This document shows, one piece after another, positions 1 to 11,641 of a DNA stretch of 64,000 nt. Origin of the DNA: Mortierella alpina (taxonomy: Eukaryota > Mortierellomycota > Mortierellomycetes > Mortierellales > Mortierellaceae); the NCBI GenBank assembly GCA_029449245.1, contig JANATF010000014.1, positions 872,501 through 936,500 of the forward strand, read 5' to 3'. The position numbers and the translations under genes are program-made. Within the stretch, counting starts at the first letter, position 1; each line of letters begins with the position of its first letter. The notes below the pieces were generated by a model. It worked only from the letters and a program-made list of their open reading frames with translations, searched no databases and was not told the DNA's origin.

Positions 1-285
1 ACACTGCAGCGGGATCTGGCGGCCGAGACGCGTGCGCGGACAAGGACCGCGGTAGCGATGCAGGACACGCGTGACAAGTTTGAGATGCTATCCGCGATGG
101 CCTACAAGAAGCTCAAGGAGATGATCTTCCAACGCCACGTCCTCGAGATGGAAGTCCGCGAACTGCGTGCTCAAGTCGACTTGAACTCGGAGGTGAATGT
201 CGTGCAGGAGGGCGAGATGTTGTTCCGTCAGGAGCAGCTGCTTCAACAACAACGACAACAACAACAAGCACAGATGCAGATGTAG
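1..285 (+). CDS. C-terminal fragment of an unidentified coiled-coil protein
   Basis: The frame is open from the first base of the window to a TAG at 283-285, so this is the last 94 residues of a gene that begins upstream. The visible part is charged and rich in Leu, Glu, Arg and Lys, with heptad-like spacing (KLKEMIFQRHVLEMEVREL region), and ends in a Gln-rich tail built from CAA/CAG codons. This predicts a coiled coil with a disordered end. I do not recognise the family. It converges on VPS41, whose stop codon is about 200 bp away on the other strand. An ATG at 58 is internal and not a likely start, because the frame is open further upstream. Confidence 0.6.
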   Translation, partial: TLQRDLAAETRARTRTAVAMQDTRDKFEMLSAMAYKKLKEMIFQRHVLEMEVRELRAQVDLNSEVNVVQEGEMLFRQEQLLQQQRQQQQAQMQM

Positions 286-485
286 AAAAGAACAATTATT
301 AGCCGTTGCTTGTGCTTTGTCCCTTTCCATGCCAAAGAATATCAAAGTTCCACACAACATTCTCTTTTTTTGTTTTCTCGTGTCATTTTTCTTTTTGTAT
401 TTTCTAACAAACAAAGAGTGGCCCATGAAAGGGATGGGGAAGGATATAGTTCATTTTGACCAACCTCCCGCCTCGTTTACCCCCC

Positions 486-3400
486 TCACTGAGTAGACCC
501 CAGTTCCACCTTGGACTGATCCACGCACAAAGGACAGGGCAAACGTCCACGCTTGGAACGGATCAAGGCCGCGTGGTTGGCCTTGGCTCGCAGTGTGACC
601 TTGGTCATGCTGGACTTCATCTTGGGCATCGTGTCCACATCGTCCACAAAGAGGCACTTGTCGTGGTACACATGTCTGCAAAAGAACATGACAAACGTCG
701 AGATGGGCGTTCCTGGTACACGCGTCTCACCCCTTACAAAAATGGGCTGCTGACAGAACGAGCACAGCGTTTCCTCTACACACACGTACGTGATTGAAGG
801 AAATTTGTTAGCATCCAATCCTTCCCTTTTTTTTTGCATCAGATGCACAGCTTTCTCTCTCTCTCGCGCGCTTCTGTTACCTGAACAAGAGATACCACGC
901 TTCTGCGACCGCTGCAATTGATCCGCCATGGCAACGCTATCGCTCACAAGAATGCGCCGACATCCCTCCCGCAGCGACATCTGCAGATTAAAGTCCTGCA
1001 AGATCTTCATCAATGCCGGTCGAAGATCCGGAATCTCGAGTCCATTGGGGATCCTGCGAATCAACCGGATCGGATCAATCTCCGTGCCAACGTTCTGCAA
1101 CAGACCTCGGATAAAGTGCGGCTTGTCCATGGAGTACTTGAGCAAATCCTCCCAAAGATCATCGTCATTCTGCTCCTTTGCGAAATTAATCGCCTGCTCG
1201 ACATGTCCGAGTCGCTCAATAATCAACATCAACGCCTTCTTGTTATCACCCATCCGTCCCAGCAAAAACACCATTTCTGGCACAAGATCCTGTTGTTCAC
1301 ATACGCGATATGCCTAGAAAATAAAAAGGTGTGGAAAATAGGAAAAAGCTGTCAACTTCAAAAATTCACCCTCCTGGTGCATCCCACCCCCTTCTGCACA
1401 TTTCGTAAATCGCTCTGCATAGTCTTCTGTACCTTCTCGAGGGAATAGTAATTACTGGCGCGCAAAAAATCGATCAACTTGACAGGTGCATAGGCAGCAT
1501 AGAGCTCCACCTGAAGGTTATGGAACTCGAATCCGAGATGAGGATCCCGCACAAACAAAGCATCCAGATAGATGTGCAACAGACGCGGGTGGGTCTTTAG
1601 CTGTGGAACCACACGCTTAATAGGAATCTCCTCCGTGTGCTGCACCATCAATTGCACTGCTGGCCCTTTGATGAGTTCATCCTCTGCCGTTGGCTCTGGT
1701 GCTGAATCTGGATCGGAAGCGGTGACTACTGATGTTTCCTTACTGACCCCCTTGGAGTGTTTGGACTCCTTGGCGTCCTTTTCTTCCAACGCTCGCTCCT
1801 CTGCTCGCTCCTTCGTCTTCTTGTCGTAGAGGTACTGATCGAATTCCATCAACAGGATGGCTTTGTCGCGGACAGCTGAGAACAGGTCGTGTTCGCGAAT
1901 GAGATCAAACACATTGGGTCGCCTCAGCCTCAAGAAGTATTCTAGTGCCTTGTCGGCTCGCTCATCTCGGGTATATCTATTCCATGACGACATCAAAGAT
2001 GTTAGGTAACGCTCCGTTTTTTTGAAAAAAAATCGAAGAAAAATACAACATCCACTGCAAGTATTCTTTTTCTTACAGTTCGGCAAGGGATTCCATGAGC
2101 AACACATTGTCCTTGTCTTGCTTGAGACGATCCTCTACAGCAACAATAACGTTTTGAATATTGTACAAACCAGGAGGGAAGCTCTTGACGGTATTGAACA
2201 GCGACTGTTGGCGTGACAAAGAAAAAACAGACAGAAGACATTTAACAATCTGACCATTACAACTCTGTGCATTTTTGAAATAAAAAACCCCTTTCTTTTG
2301 ACAAGCGAACCTGGTGGTCGTGCATAAGAAAGTAAGCTAGGACCAGCTCGTAAATCGTGTCGCTGAGAGTTGGCTCGCTACATGGTATATGTCCAGCGAT
2401 AGCCTAGAGTGATAAGATTGCAATGTCGAGAATGAGAGTGAGTCTGGTGGCTCAAAGATGACTTGAACACTGCTGTCACAGAAATCCTGTGTTTGCAAAG
2501 TCTGAATCACTCACCTTGAGCTGCCTTGCTTCTGCGAATGCATAAATCCAATGTTCCCAAAGCTCTGCGTCTGATCCTAGAATGCTCGAACATTGCGTTG
2601 CTGCTTTATCATACTCCTCTATAGAGTGGTGACATGGGCGAAGGTATTAGGAAAGGCCTCTGGCCGTAGAGCAGTAGGTACATCTAGCATCTCCTGTAGG
2701 CATTGTCGATCAGGGCTTACCTCTCTCAAGCAGCCATCCTAGATACTTTTGGCCAATTTCGCTTGCACTAAACTTTTTGCTGCCTCCATAGGCCTGAGCC
2801 TCTCTGCAATGTGCTAGGGCTTCTTCATATCGCTCGCGTTCCATGAGCCATTCGATGTGGTCGTCCAGGTCGCGTTCTTTAGCAACGACAAGATCTTTTG
2901 GACTACCAATGTAGAACATATCCTGGGAGGGCAAGTTTTCAAACATGTAGTCGTTGGCCTGATAGTGTGTGTATCCATGCAGCGTCAATAAATCCGAGCT
3001 GATTTCCTCGTTGTACGCGTTAATGATGCGCAATTCCGGCCGCTTTGCAAGCTATTGAAGAGGAGAGTGCGCGTGTTAATAACACCTTGAGGAAGAACTT
3101 TTCAAGTACCATATAATATTAAAAGCATGGAAGACACACCTTGGGTTGGTTCAACTCTGCATCTGTGATATGAGCAATCTCGTCAATGTCGTCCACCACA
3201 TAAGCCATGAGAAGCAGCATATCCTTGAATGGAGCAATACCACACACAATGAAATCCGTTTGGAACCTGTGAACCATGACACAAAAAGCCAACGTTAGTA
3301 TATACGCATGCAGTCCGCCTTGCTTCCGGCATGAAGATTGAGTGAGCTCATACATTGTGGTGATCTCGACATATTGGGCCGGAAGTCCTGCTTTCAGTTG

Positions 3401-4624
3401 ATCCCTTGGCCTGTTCTTGACAACAGCAATCTTCACAAGAGCAGCCCAGCCGATCAAGAGCTCTGTCTCGCTTCTCCAGCACAGTCTGCATTTGAAAAGG
3501 TCAGCTCTGGGACTGGAGCCGGGGCGGTCAATGAAGGTGATGCGCTGCTCCGTGGTGGTGTCGTAGATCTTGACTCCAAGGTCGTTAGACCAAGCAATCA
3601 AATTGCCGCACCATTTGATCGCATAGATAGGCCCTTCTCCAGAGTGCAGGATCGTGTCCCGGTTTCCGAGCCAGCCTATGGTTTTTAATGGTGTTGATGA
3701 GATACACGATGTGAGAAATCCCTGCGTTGAGGCATGCGAATATTCTCATTCCTCCCTTGGGTGGAATATGGGTACCTTTTTCGTTGAGAATAAGCTGTCC
3801 TGCCATGCCTCCAGAAACGAATTGACGAGCGTTGGATCGAGCATAGTGTGGTTCCAGAGCGACAGCTTTGATGGGTCGCTTGTAATTGAAGATGTGTTTG
3901 TCGTTGGTTCCATCCTCGAACAGTGCATTAATGACAACCTTGCCTACAGGTTCATCAAGGGAGAAGGAGGAAATAAAAAGATGGGTAAGCGCAATTGATT
4001 CCGCATATGCATCATGACGACTCGAAGCTCCTGTGCATGCATATTGTCTGCCATGCGTTTGTTTCCCTTGTAGACGCGCTTACCGTCATCGGAGGCACTC
4101 GCGATGAATTCGCCATCCAGGTCCACGCTCAAGTCGTTGACTGTGGCCGAGTGAGCCTGGAACTTTTGGTTTTCGTTGCCATCAAAGTCCATGATATGCA
4201 CCACACCCCAGTGGGTTCCCATGGCCTAAAAGCACAAGTCAAAGACGCCCGCGTTAAGAGGCATTCTTCCACGGTCTGGACCCTAACCAGCACAGCTTGT
4301 ATGCAGGTATCTCTTACCAAGAACCGGTCGGACACTGTTGTGCAGCTTGCAGAGTCCTTCTTGAGCATGTCTCCGATACCTGCTCCGAGTCGTTGATAGT
4401 TGAGCTTTGGTTCCTCGTCTTCTGTGTCCTCGTCTTCTTCCTCAGACTCATCCTCAGAACCAGAGTCGGATCCTGCCACTTCTTTCGCATGCTCCTCGTC
4501 TTCATCTTCCTCAGACCCGGATTCTTCTACTTCCACGTCTTCCTCTTCTTCTTCTTCGTCACCCTCTTCAGATCCTTCGTCTTCTTCTTCTTCCTCCTCC
4601 TCCTCCTCCTCTTCCTCTTCCTCT

Positions 4625-4656
<32 letters not shown>

Positions 4657-4827
4657 CGCGCTTTCAGAGTCTCCTCCCTCTTCCTGTTTGCTTGTCTCTC
4701 CTTCCTCCTCAGTTGTCACGTCCTGTGCATGGCTGTTGTGTAGCGCGTGTTCATCTTTCGAATGTGAAGCTGCAGAGTTGTCCTTTGGTGCAGCTGCAGC
4801 ATGCCCTGCCTCGGGTGGTGAAATCAT
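486..4827 (-). CDS. VPS41: Vacuolar protein sorting protein 41 (HOPS subunit)
   Basis: VPS41 is the HOPS subunit that tethers late endosomes, vacuoles and AP-3 vesicles and binds the Rab7/Ypt7 GTPase. The gene is split into about ten exons; the first three read 4827-4318, 4225-4084 and 3943-3776. The N-terminus is a long acidic stretch, then the WD40-type domain begins near LNYQRLGAGIGDMLKKDS, closely matching animal VPS41. Later exons give the SPRDLVVAKERDLDDHIEWL segment, the clathrin-heavy-chain-like helical repeat and, in the last exon, FAKEQNDDDLWEDLL, SMDKPHFIRGLL and REGCRRILVSDS. The C-terminus is a RING-H2 finger (CSFC...CRHVYH..C...CPLC). An intron at about 773-880 sits just before the RING. 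A charged Lys/Glu-rich insertion lies in the helical repeat (about 1690-1840). The start is the ATG at 4827; a TTG six bases upstream is not used. Estimated length is about 1,000 residues. Confidence 0.95.
4590..4662 (-). repeat. Poly-glutamate microsatellite in VPS41
   Basis: A (TCC/TCT)n tract on the plus strand encodes about 26 consecutive glutamates in the acidic N-terminal extension of VPS41. Its near-perfect triplet structure creates a long poly-Ser/Leu open frame on the other strand, which is a by-product and not a gene. Confidence 0.85.
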
Positions 4828-5100
4828 GGTCAATGACCGACGCGTGCGTGCGTTTGCGTGTCTGTGTTAAGAAGGGATGGATGCGGCTGCTTGTTGTGCG
4901 AGAGGTGTCGTCGGATGGTTCGTGGGTTGCCTCGGCACTCGGCAGGCAGTAGTGCTGAGGAGCAGGTACGAATGGAAGGACAATGTGAGAAGAAAAAAAG
5001 GGTGGTGGTTTATGAACATGGCCGTTTTTTTTGGCTCTCGTGTTCACGTAAAACCTCTGTAATTGCAAAAAGATTTCCCTTTATACAATCTATCGACCGG

Positions 5101-6791
5101 CTATGCAAGCTGCTCCTGTTCGTCTTGCTTCTCGTGCGCGTCTTGCTTCTCGTGCGCGTCCTGCTTCTCTTCCTGAACTTCTTCATCCTCCCGCTCGTCC
5201 GTCTTTTCATCTAATGCTTTGTCAGGAGCAACGTCGATATGCCTGGAAATGGTATCGACCTTGGTGCCGCACCGAAGACAACACCATTCGTCGTCAATCA
5301 TCATCTTAGTTTTGATGCAGTAGTAGCAGTAGACGTGGCCACAGTTCGTGATGTATGGGTTGTGGATCACTGTCGACGTGGATGTTCCTGGCGTGGTCAA
5401 ACCACTATTGTTCTCATGGCAGATGGCACAGATATGTGGCGGCAGTGTCGACAGCTCGTTGGCAGACATCAGTGCTGCAGGGAGTAGCATCCTCTTAACG
5501 CTTCTCTTCAACTTGGACACGTTGATCAGGGGCATCAAGAACATCAGGAATTCCTATGCAAGTACAAGAAAAAAGGTTCCAGTTTATCAATACGAACTCA
5601 CGATGCCTCCGTTCCCTTTTCGCTCGAATGTGCCCTAGATCATCACCACTTACTGTGAAAGCGTGCCAGACCATCTGTCTGTTCAAAAACTCAAAACTGG
5701 CTTGGCGGTTCGAATTGCGCTCTGCATAGACGAGACGCATGGACAAGAACCGTTCCAACACTGTCCGGTATCTAGATCCAGAAGGACACCTATGAGTACT
5801 TCCTTGCGCATGAAAATGGCACAATCACTGTAAAAAAATCTCTCTGGCATCCTTCCTGCACTAGTAGAACTTACTTTCCCGCGTACAAAAAAGCCAGAAA
5901 GTTGAGCAGAGAAACTATCCGGAAGACGCTTCCCCCCTTTTGCAGCACGTTCCATGCCTTTCGCTTGATGTTATCCTGAGTGCATCCATAGAAAATCAAA
6001 CGTACATGTAATGAGCTCTTTGTGTCCATAGCTTCCAGGCTCACTGAAGAAACAAAGATATAGATTACGAGGTGCATACCTGTGGTAATTCTCCCCAGCC
6101 CTGAGCTGTCGCCATCCGGTTGAGCCGTTCCATGACATATTGCCCTCCGACTGTCACCACGCCATATGTGATCTTTTGAGTCCTCGTCAGTGGGGCATCC
6201 TTGGCAGTCGACTGCACTGTTTACAAGGAGGGAGAGTGCGAGAGAAGTCAAACGTTGCATCAGAATCGTAGATTTCTTGGTTCGGTAAAGAGACACATAT
6301 CACGCAGGGGTTCTCTTACAGCCTCCAGAGTGCTTTCTCTCGTTTCTGTAGATCAGGTTCTGCAGCTGCGATCCGTAGGTGGCGCCCATGTCGTAGACCG
6401 AGAACTTGTACATGATCAGGTTCAGCGCCAAGGCCAGCTCGGGCTTGAATGTCTCCTTGAAGGATGGCTGCCGAGGGAGCACCACATGGACACAATACAA
6501 GCGGGCCGATCAGATTTTCATGTGTCGGAGGGTTAAAATCATAAGCGATATGAGAGGGGAACGGCGAGCGATGCATTCAGTCGAGGTTACCTTGAAGAGT
6601 GAGAATGCGCTCCAGAGTTGCTCCTTCATGGTCTCGAGCAGCTCGTCGTCGAGCAGCTCTGCGTCCAGCTGGCTGACCTTCATGATGCGCAGTGGGGGTG
6701 AGGGGAACGAGGCGAGCTGGCGACGCAATGCCGACAACGGCGCCTGCACCCGCTTCCAGTCCGGGTCCCAGAAGGGAGTGGTGTGGTTCAT
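5101..6791 (-). CDS. PEX2: Peroxisome biogenesis RING E3 ligase Pex2
   Basis: Pex2 is a peroxisomal membrane RING ubiquitin ligase that works with Pex10 and Pex12 to ubiquitinate the import receptor Pex5. Six or more exons are visible. The first (6791-6591, exactly 67 codons) carries the family motif VSQLDAELLDDELLETMKEQLWSAFSLFK. The second (from 6467) gives YDMGATYGSQLQNLIYRNER, also diagnostic. Middle exons hold the membrane segments and the sequence YGVVTVGGQYVMERLNRMA. The last exon ends with the RING: CAIC, then CGHVYCYYC, then CLRCGTKVD. After the RING comes a Lys/Glu/Asp-rich tail with two copies of KQDAHE. The start ATG at 6791 lies 321 bp from the divergent importin-11 gene, and the stop is about 270 bp upstream of VPS41 on the same strand. 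Estimated length is about 400 residues. Confidence 0.93.
5112..5172 (-). repeat. Short in-frame tandem repeat in the PEX2 tail
   Basis: An 18-bp unit (cttgcttctcgtgcgcgt and a close variant) is repeated, encoding KQDAHE-type hexapeptides in the charged C-terminal tail of Pex2. The tail lies beyond the RING and looks disordered. Confidence 0.7.
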
Positions 6792-7112
6792 GTGGCACGA
6801 GGCTGGCGGAGGCGAGTTGGAGTTGAGTGGAGGGTGCGGAGCAGGGATGAGCGTGCGAGGGAAGGCGATGGACTCGGCCGAGGCGAGACGGAGGCAGAGT
6901 GCGGAAAGAGGCCGACAGACGGACAGCGAAGGCGAACTGGAGTCTTCAGCAGACTCGCAGCAGAGCCCGAGTGGCTTTGTCCACTAGGCTTACAACTGGT
7001 GCCATTCAAAAGGCATATTTTTTTCCTTCCAGCGTGGCTCTCTATCGATCCGATCCTGCTGATTGTGCTCGCCCATTCCCTTCATTCCTCACCCCGCTCT
7101 CACCATCAGACA
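6792..7112. promoter_or_regulatory. Divergent PEX2 / IPO11 intergenic region
   Basis: These 321 bp separate the two start codons and must contain both core promoters and 5' untranslated regions. I see no clear TATA box, tRNA or other RNA gene. The left half is purine-rich on the plus strand and the right half pyrimidine-rich (ttcattcctcaccccgctct) just before the IPO11 ATG. Confidence 0.5.
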
Positions 7113-10100
7113 ATGTCCGCGAGAGATGCGCTCCTGGCGGTCCTCGGCGAGGCTGCATCGCAGGAGCAGGCCCGCATGCAGTCCGCCGTGACCCAGCTGC
7201 AGCAATGGGAGACCACCCCCCAGTTCAATGCCACGCTCCAGGTGAGTCCGTCGACGTGGGAGTGCATGGCAATGACATTCCAATGGAGGGCGGTATTTCT
7301 AACCGCTCCTATTCTCACCACTACTACTGTCCTTGCCAACCACAACGACAACAACAACAACCAACAACAACAACGACAACTATAATGATTACTATCCAAC
7401 AACGCTAGGATATCTTTTATGACAGGTCCTTGGATACAAACATCCGGTGGCAGGCCATCATCTATCTCAAGAACGGCATCGACAAGTACTGGCGCAGAGC
7501 TGCCAAAAAGTACGCGCCCTAAGATCATACCAGCTGCTTATTGACAAACAGTCGCCTCAGAACTGCGGCAGTCAGCTCAAGAAATACCCTTTTCGCTTTT
7601 TCAATGCTAATATAGTGCTATCGCTCCCGAGGAGAAGGCCGCCATCCGATCTCGACTCTTGACTGCTCTGGACGAGGAACAGAAACCAGTATGTTCAGCC
7701 GTTGCCGTCTGTGAAATGTTGGCGATCAAAAGTGATCAGTGCCACTAACCAGCAACCCACTTCTCTCCAAAAGCTTGCTACTCAGAATGCCGTCTTGATC
7801 GCCAAAATCGCCAGGATTGACTTTCCACTAGAATGGTATAACCCCTCCGACTGCTTGGCACCGAGCCAAGGAATCGCGTCATATCTTTGCGACCATTAAC
7901 ATTTAGAAACTGACAAGGATACCTTACGGCTATCGTTGATATAGGCCTGATCTGCTGACCACACTTTTGGATATTGTCCGCACGTCAACCGCAAATGAAT
8001 CGGATCCAAGGGCACGGCTTGTACAGCAACGATCACTCTACACAGTTCACCTTGTCGTCAAAGGACTCATCTCAAAGACGTTGGCAGGAGGCAGGAAGCA
8101 GTTCCAAATGGTCGCGCCCGACCTTTTTTCAAACGTCGTCAACATTTACGTCCGCTATGTTGATCTGCTCTTCGCCTCGAACACGACCAACATCGAGAGC
8201 CTGTCTGGATGCTTAGAGACCTCGCACATGGCACTAAAGTGTCTGCGGAGAATTGTTGTCCATGGATTCCCCGATTTCGCCACCACAGAGGGGCCTGTCG
8301 CGTTTTTCAGACTCGCACTGGAGCACCTGCAAAAGTTCATGGCATTCAAGGAATCAATTCCAGAACAGTGCTCCTTCTTGGTCACTGCTGTGGACTCACA
8401 CATCAAGCTTATCGGCAAGTTTTATCTGGACCTCATGGACGCCCATCCTCGCCAGTTTATTCTCTCGCCTGGCGCAGGTGATGTCCTTCGATTCTACTGG
8501 GGACTGCTAGCAGGCAATGGGAGCGAGCACGGAGCAGCGCCAGCTCAGACTACTTTGATCCAAGGCCTGCTGCTGATCAAGAAGACACTCAAGGACCCTC
8601 AGTTTATTCTCACCAACAGTACGTTATGCTCTTGCTTTGGGCAGCAGATCTTTTCCTCGAGGTTGGGCTTGATAACGTCGAGTTAACAATTTATCATTCC
8701 CGTTCCTGCATCATATAGGAGATCCTGAGCCAGTCGTTGTGCAATGCAGACACATCATCGAGAATGAATTCATGACCGTCGAAACGAGCAACAAGCTTGC
8801 AGAGATCTTGATCACCAAATATATGCGACTCACCGAGGATGATCTGGAAGAATGGGACAACAATCCTGAGGAATGGGCTTTGGAGGAAGAAGCAGATTCT
8901 TGGCGGTATCAACTCAGGGTATGTTCAGACGCTGTGATAGGGTAAGATTATCTCCTTTTGTGGAGCATTGGTGCTAACGGTAAGCTGTTTTGCTTTCGCG
9001 ACGCTAGCCATGCGCAGAGAAGGTCTTTATGGATCTTCTTTCGAGCCACAGAGCCCAATTGAGTCCACTCCTCGTCCAGCTGGCCGGATCAACTGCAAGT
9101 ATGTTACACATGCTACGTTAAACTCTCCTCTGGGCAATGAATGATTTACTTTTTCCTCCCAGTTCACTGACACATTATCACCGTTTACACTGTTGTAGAT
9201 ATGACTGATATCTTCCTGAAGGATTCCATCTACACCGCCATCGGGTTGGGTTCGCATGATTTGTATGGCGCCATCGACTTTGACAGCTGGCTGAATGGAC
9301 AACTCACTCAGGAAGTACAGAATTCAACCTCAGAGTAAGTTTGGGTTGACTGTGGACAGAGGGCTCTTTCAGATACCGCGGTGTGCTAATATTACTTCTT
9401 TCTTTCTTTTTCTATGCGAATAGCTTCCGTGTGATTCGAAGGAGGATTGCATGGATGATTGGCAAGTGGGTCAGTGTGAACATCTCCAAGGATGCACGCC
9501 CCACAGTATATACCATTATGTTGCACCTCTTGCGACCCGACGAGCACTTGGCGGTTCAACTGGCTGCGGCACAAAACTTAAAGGCGTGCATCGACGATTG
9601 GGACTTTGAACCTGCAACGTTCGCACCCTACCTGGAGCAGTCTGTGCAGGGATTGAAATCTGTGATGGCTCAAGTTGAAGAGCCGGATAGCAGGATGAGG
9701 ATTTTGAGCTGCATGTCCATCATTGTAGAACGCATGGACGAGCATATAGCGCCTTATGCCCAGCAGATCATTGAGCTTTTGCCTCCACTATGGCAAGCAG
9801 CAGCCAACCAAAACCTGCTTCAGTCAGCCATCCTTGTCATCATGACCAAACTGGTCGAGTCCCTCAAATCGCAGTCCGTGGGTCTTCACGCGCTGGTGAT
9901 GCCCCTGATCCGTTTGAGCGTCGACCCATCTCAGGAGGCCCATGTTTATTTGATGGAGGACGGATTTGAGCTATGGCTGGCTACGTTAAAGAGCGCACGC
10001 GAGGCCACGGAGGAGCTTTTGTCGCTGGTCCCTGCGGCGGTGGCCCTCCTCTCTGAGGGTATGGACCACATGAGGACCATGCTCAAGATCTTGCAGAGCT

Positions 10101-11098
10101 ATCTCATGTTGGATGCAGAGCGGACGTTCCAGGTAAATGTCGTACCGACACTGAGACGATGATGAAACTTGAGGGACGGTAAAATATTCAGTGGCACGGA
10201 CACTTACAACAAATCTGCTGTTACTGATCTCCCCTAGGTATCTGGACCCGCGCTTATTAATGCTATTGCAGGCCTTTTGGGCGAGGGACTGCGTTCGGAA
10301 GCGAGTGTTTCAATCATGCAATTCATGGACATTGCTGCACTGACATGTCCTGTCCGTATCACTGGAGAGCTCTATATTTCTACGGGACTACTGAACAAGG
10401 TGCTGAGTGTCATCTTGGCCAAGAAGGAGACCAACGTGGTGTTGACACAGTATCTGTGCTTCTTGGCAAGACTTGCCGTCGAGGATTCAGGATACCTCTC
10501 CAACACCATCAACAACGCGGGACAACAGTTTGGGCAGGCCCAGTTGTTGAGTTCACTCATAGAGTTTTGGATGGAAAAGGTAAGGGCAAAGACTTTTTTA
10601 TTCTGAATGATAGTTTGTCTTGCTGTGGTATGACTGCGGGTGTACAAGATTGTCTGACAACTGCATGTGCCACCCACATTTTATGAATTATAGTTTGACA
10701 ACGTATCACATCCAAAGCACCGCAAACTCCATGCGATGGGGCTCACTTCGATGATGCGCACGTCAGATCCGGCTGTACTGGAGCACCTTCCTCGGTTGGT
10801 GTGCATCTGGGGCGATGTGCTAAACGAAGTGAACGAGAATGGCACGGGCGATTCGCTCGTGTACTGGCGTGAGACGCAGGATGATGAGGACGATGCGTCG
10901 GAGGAGACTGCAGAGATTCTCCGGCGTCGGGAGCTATTGAAGCGCGATCCTGTGCATACGACGAACCTAGCACAGTATGTGAAGGCGTCGATAGCCGAAT
11001 GCGAGAGATTGAATGGCGGGGCAGCGGCGTTCCAGCAGCAATGGCTTTCCAAGGTGGACCCGCTCATGCTGGAGACCCTGACGCCCCTTTTGGCTTAG
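7113..11098 (+). CDS. IPO11: Importin-11-type karyopherin beta
   Basis: This is an importin-beta nuclear transport receptor, orthologous to animal importin-11 and yeast Kap120. The first exon (7113-7241) encodes 43 residues with the family start LQQWETTPQFNATLQ. The second continues RSLDTNIRWQAIIYLKNGIDKYWRRAAKK, where the importin N-terminal domain binds Ran-GTP. Later exons carry ITKYMRLTEDDLEEWDNNPEEW, YSAIGLGSHDLYGAIDFDSWL-like and FRVIRRRIAWMIGKWVSVNIS segments that align along the whole of importin-11. The long exon at 9422-10132 holds HEAT repeats including HVYLMEDGFELWLATL. The last exon has the LKRDPVHTTNLAQYVKASI motif and stops at 11096-11098. About ten introns interrupt the gene and estimated length is about 1,000 residues. 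Known cargoes of the family include ribosomal protein L12 and ubiquitin-conjugating enzymes; none can be assigned from sequence. Confidence 0.95.
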
Positions 11099-11641
11099 AT
11101 ACTTGGCAAAATGGATTAGTTTTATAGAAGAAATGAACGTAGTGCATGGTATGTACCGAATCAATACCTGTGAGGTCTTTGAAGTGAGACGTGAGACCAG
11201 CAGACCCTTCGATTTATGGTTGATGAGCTGCGCTATTGGATGTTCTTCGCGAGAGACAGATCCACAGAACCAGTGAGCCGGCCGCGTTGGAGACTTGCAG
11301 GGTCTGGGCAGGCGAGATCCTTAGACGTATTGTCCAGGCAGTTTGCGGGAGATTCGGTAAGTTTTGTCCGCGCGTGGAAATGAACACCCGTTTGCAGGAC
11401 CCTTAAGATGTCAAACCTTTTTTTTTTTTTTTTTTACCAAGTGAAAGGCAGAGTGTGAGGTGTGATGGCACTTCCCTCGTTTCCTCGTTTCCTCGTTTCC
11501 TTGCACCACATCCAACAACACACTCTGCGCTCGACATCTCTGCATCTCTGCATCTCTGCATTCCTTTCTAGCTCGTCCTCGCTTGTCTTTTGGCAGCACA
11601 CACAAGCACCATCGTTTGCTCTCTTTGCATCCCGCCTCACC
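11099..11641 (+). other. IPO11 3' flank and transporter promoter/leader
   Basis: The 543 bp between the IPO11 stop and the next ATG contain no recognisable gene. There is a run of about 17 T at 11419-11436, then a CT-rich leader with two short tandem repeats (three copies of tttcctcg at about 11479 and three of catctctg at about 11539). These probably lie in the promoter and 5' untranslated region of the transporter. Confidence 0.5.

Noticed and set aside
4828-4833. TTG start two codons upstream of the VPS41 ATG
   Set aside because: Nuclear fungal genes normally start with ATG; the ATG at 4827 is used.
4400-4870. Poly-Ser and poly-Leu open frames on the plus strand
   Set aside because: They are complements of the VPS41 poly-Glu tract, with no start context or conserved features.
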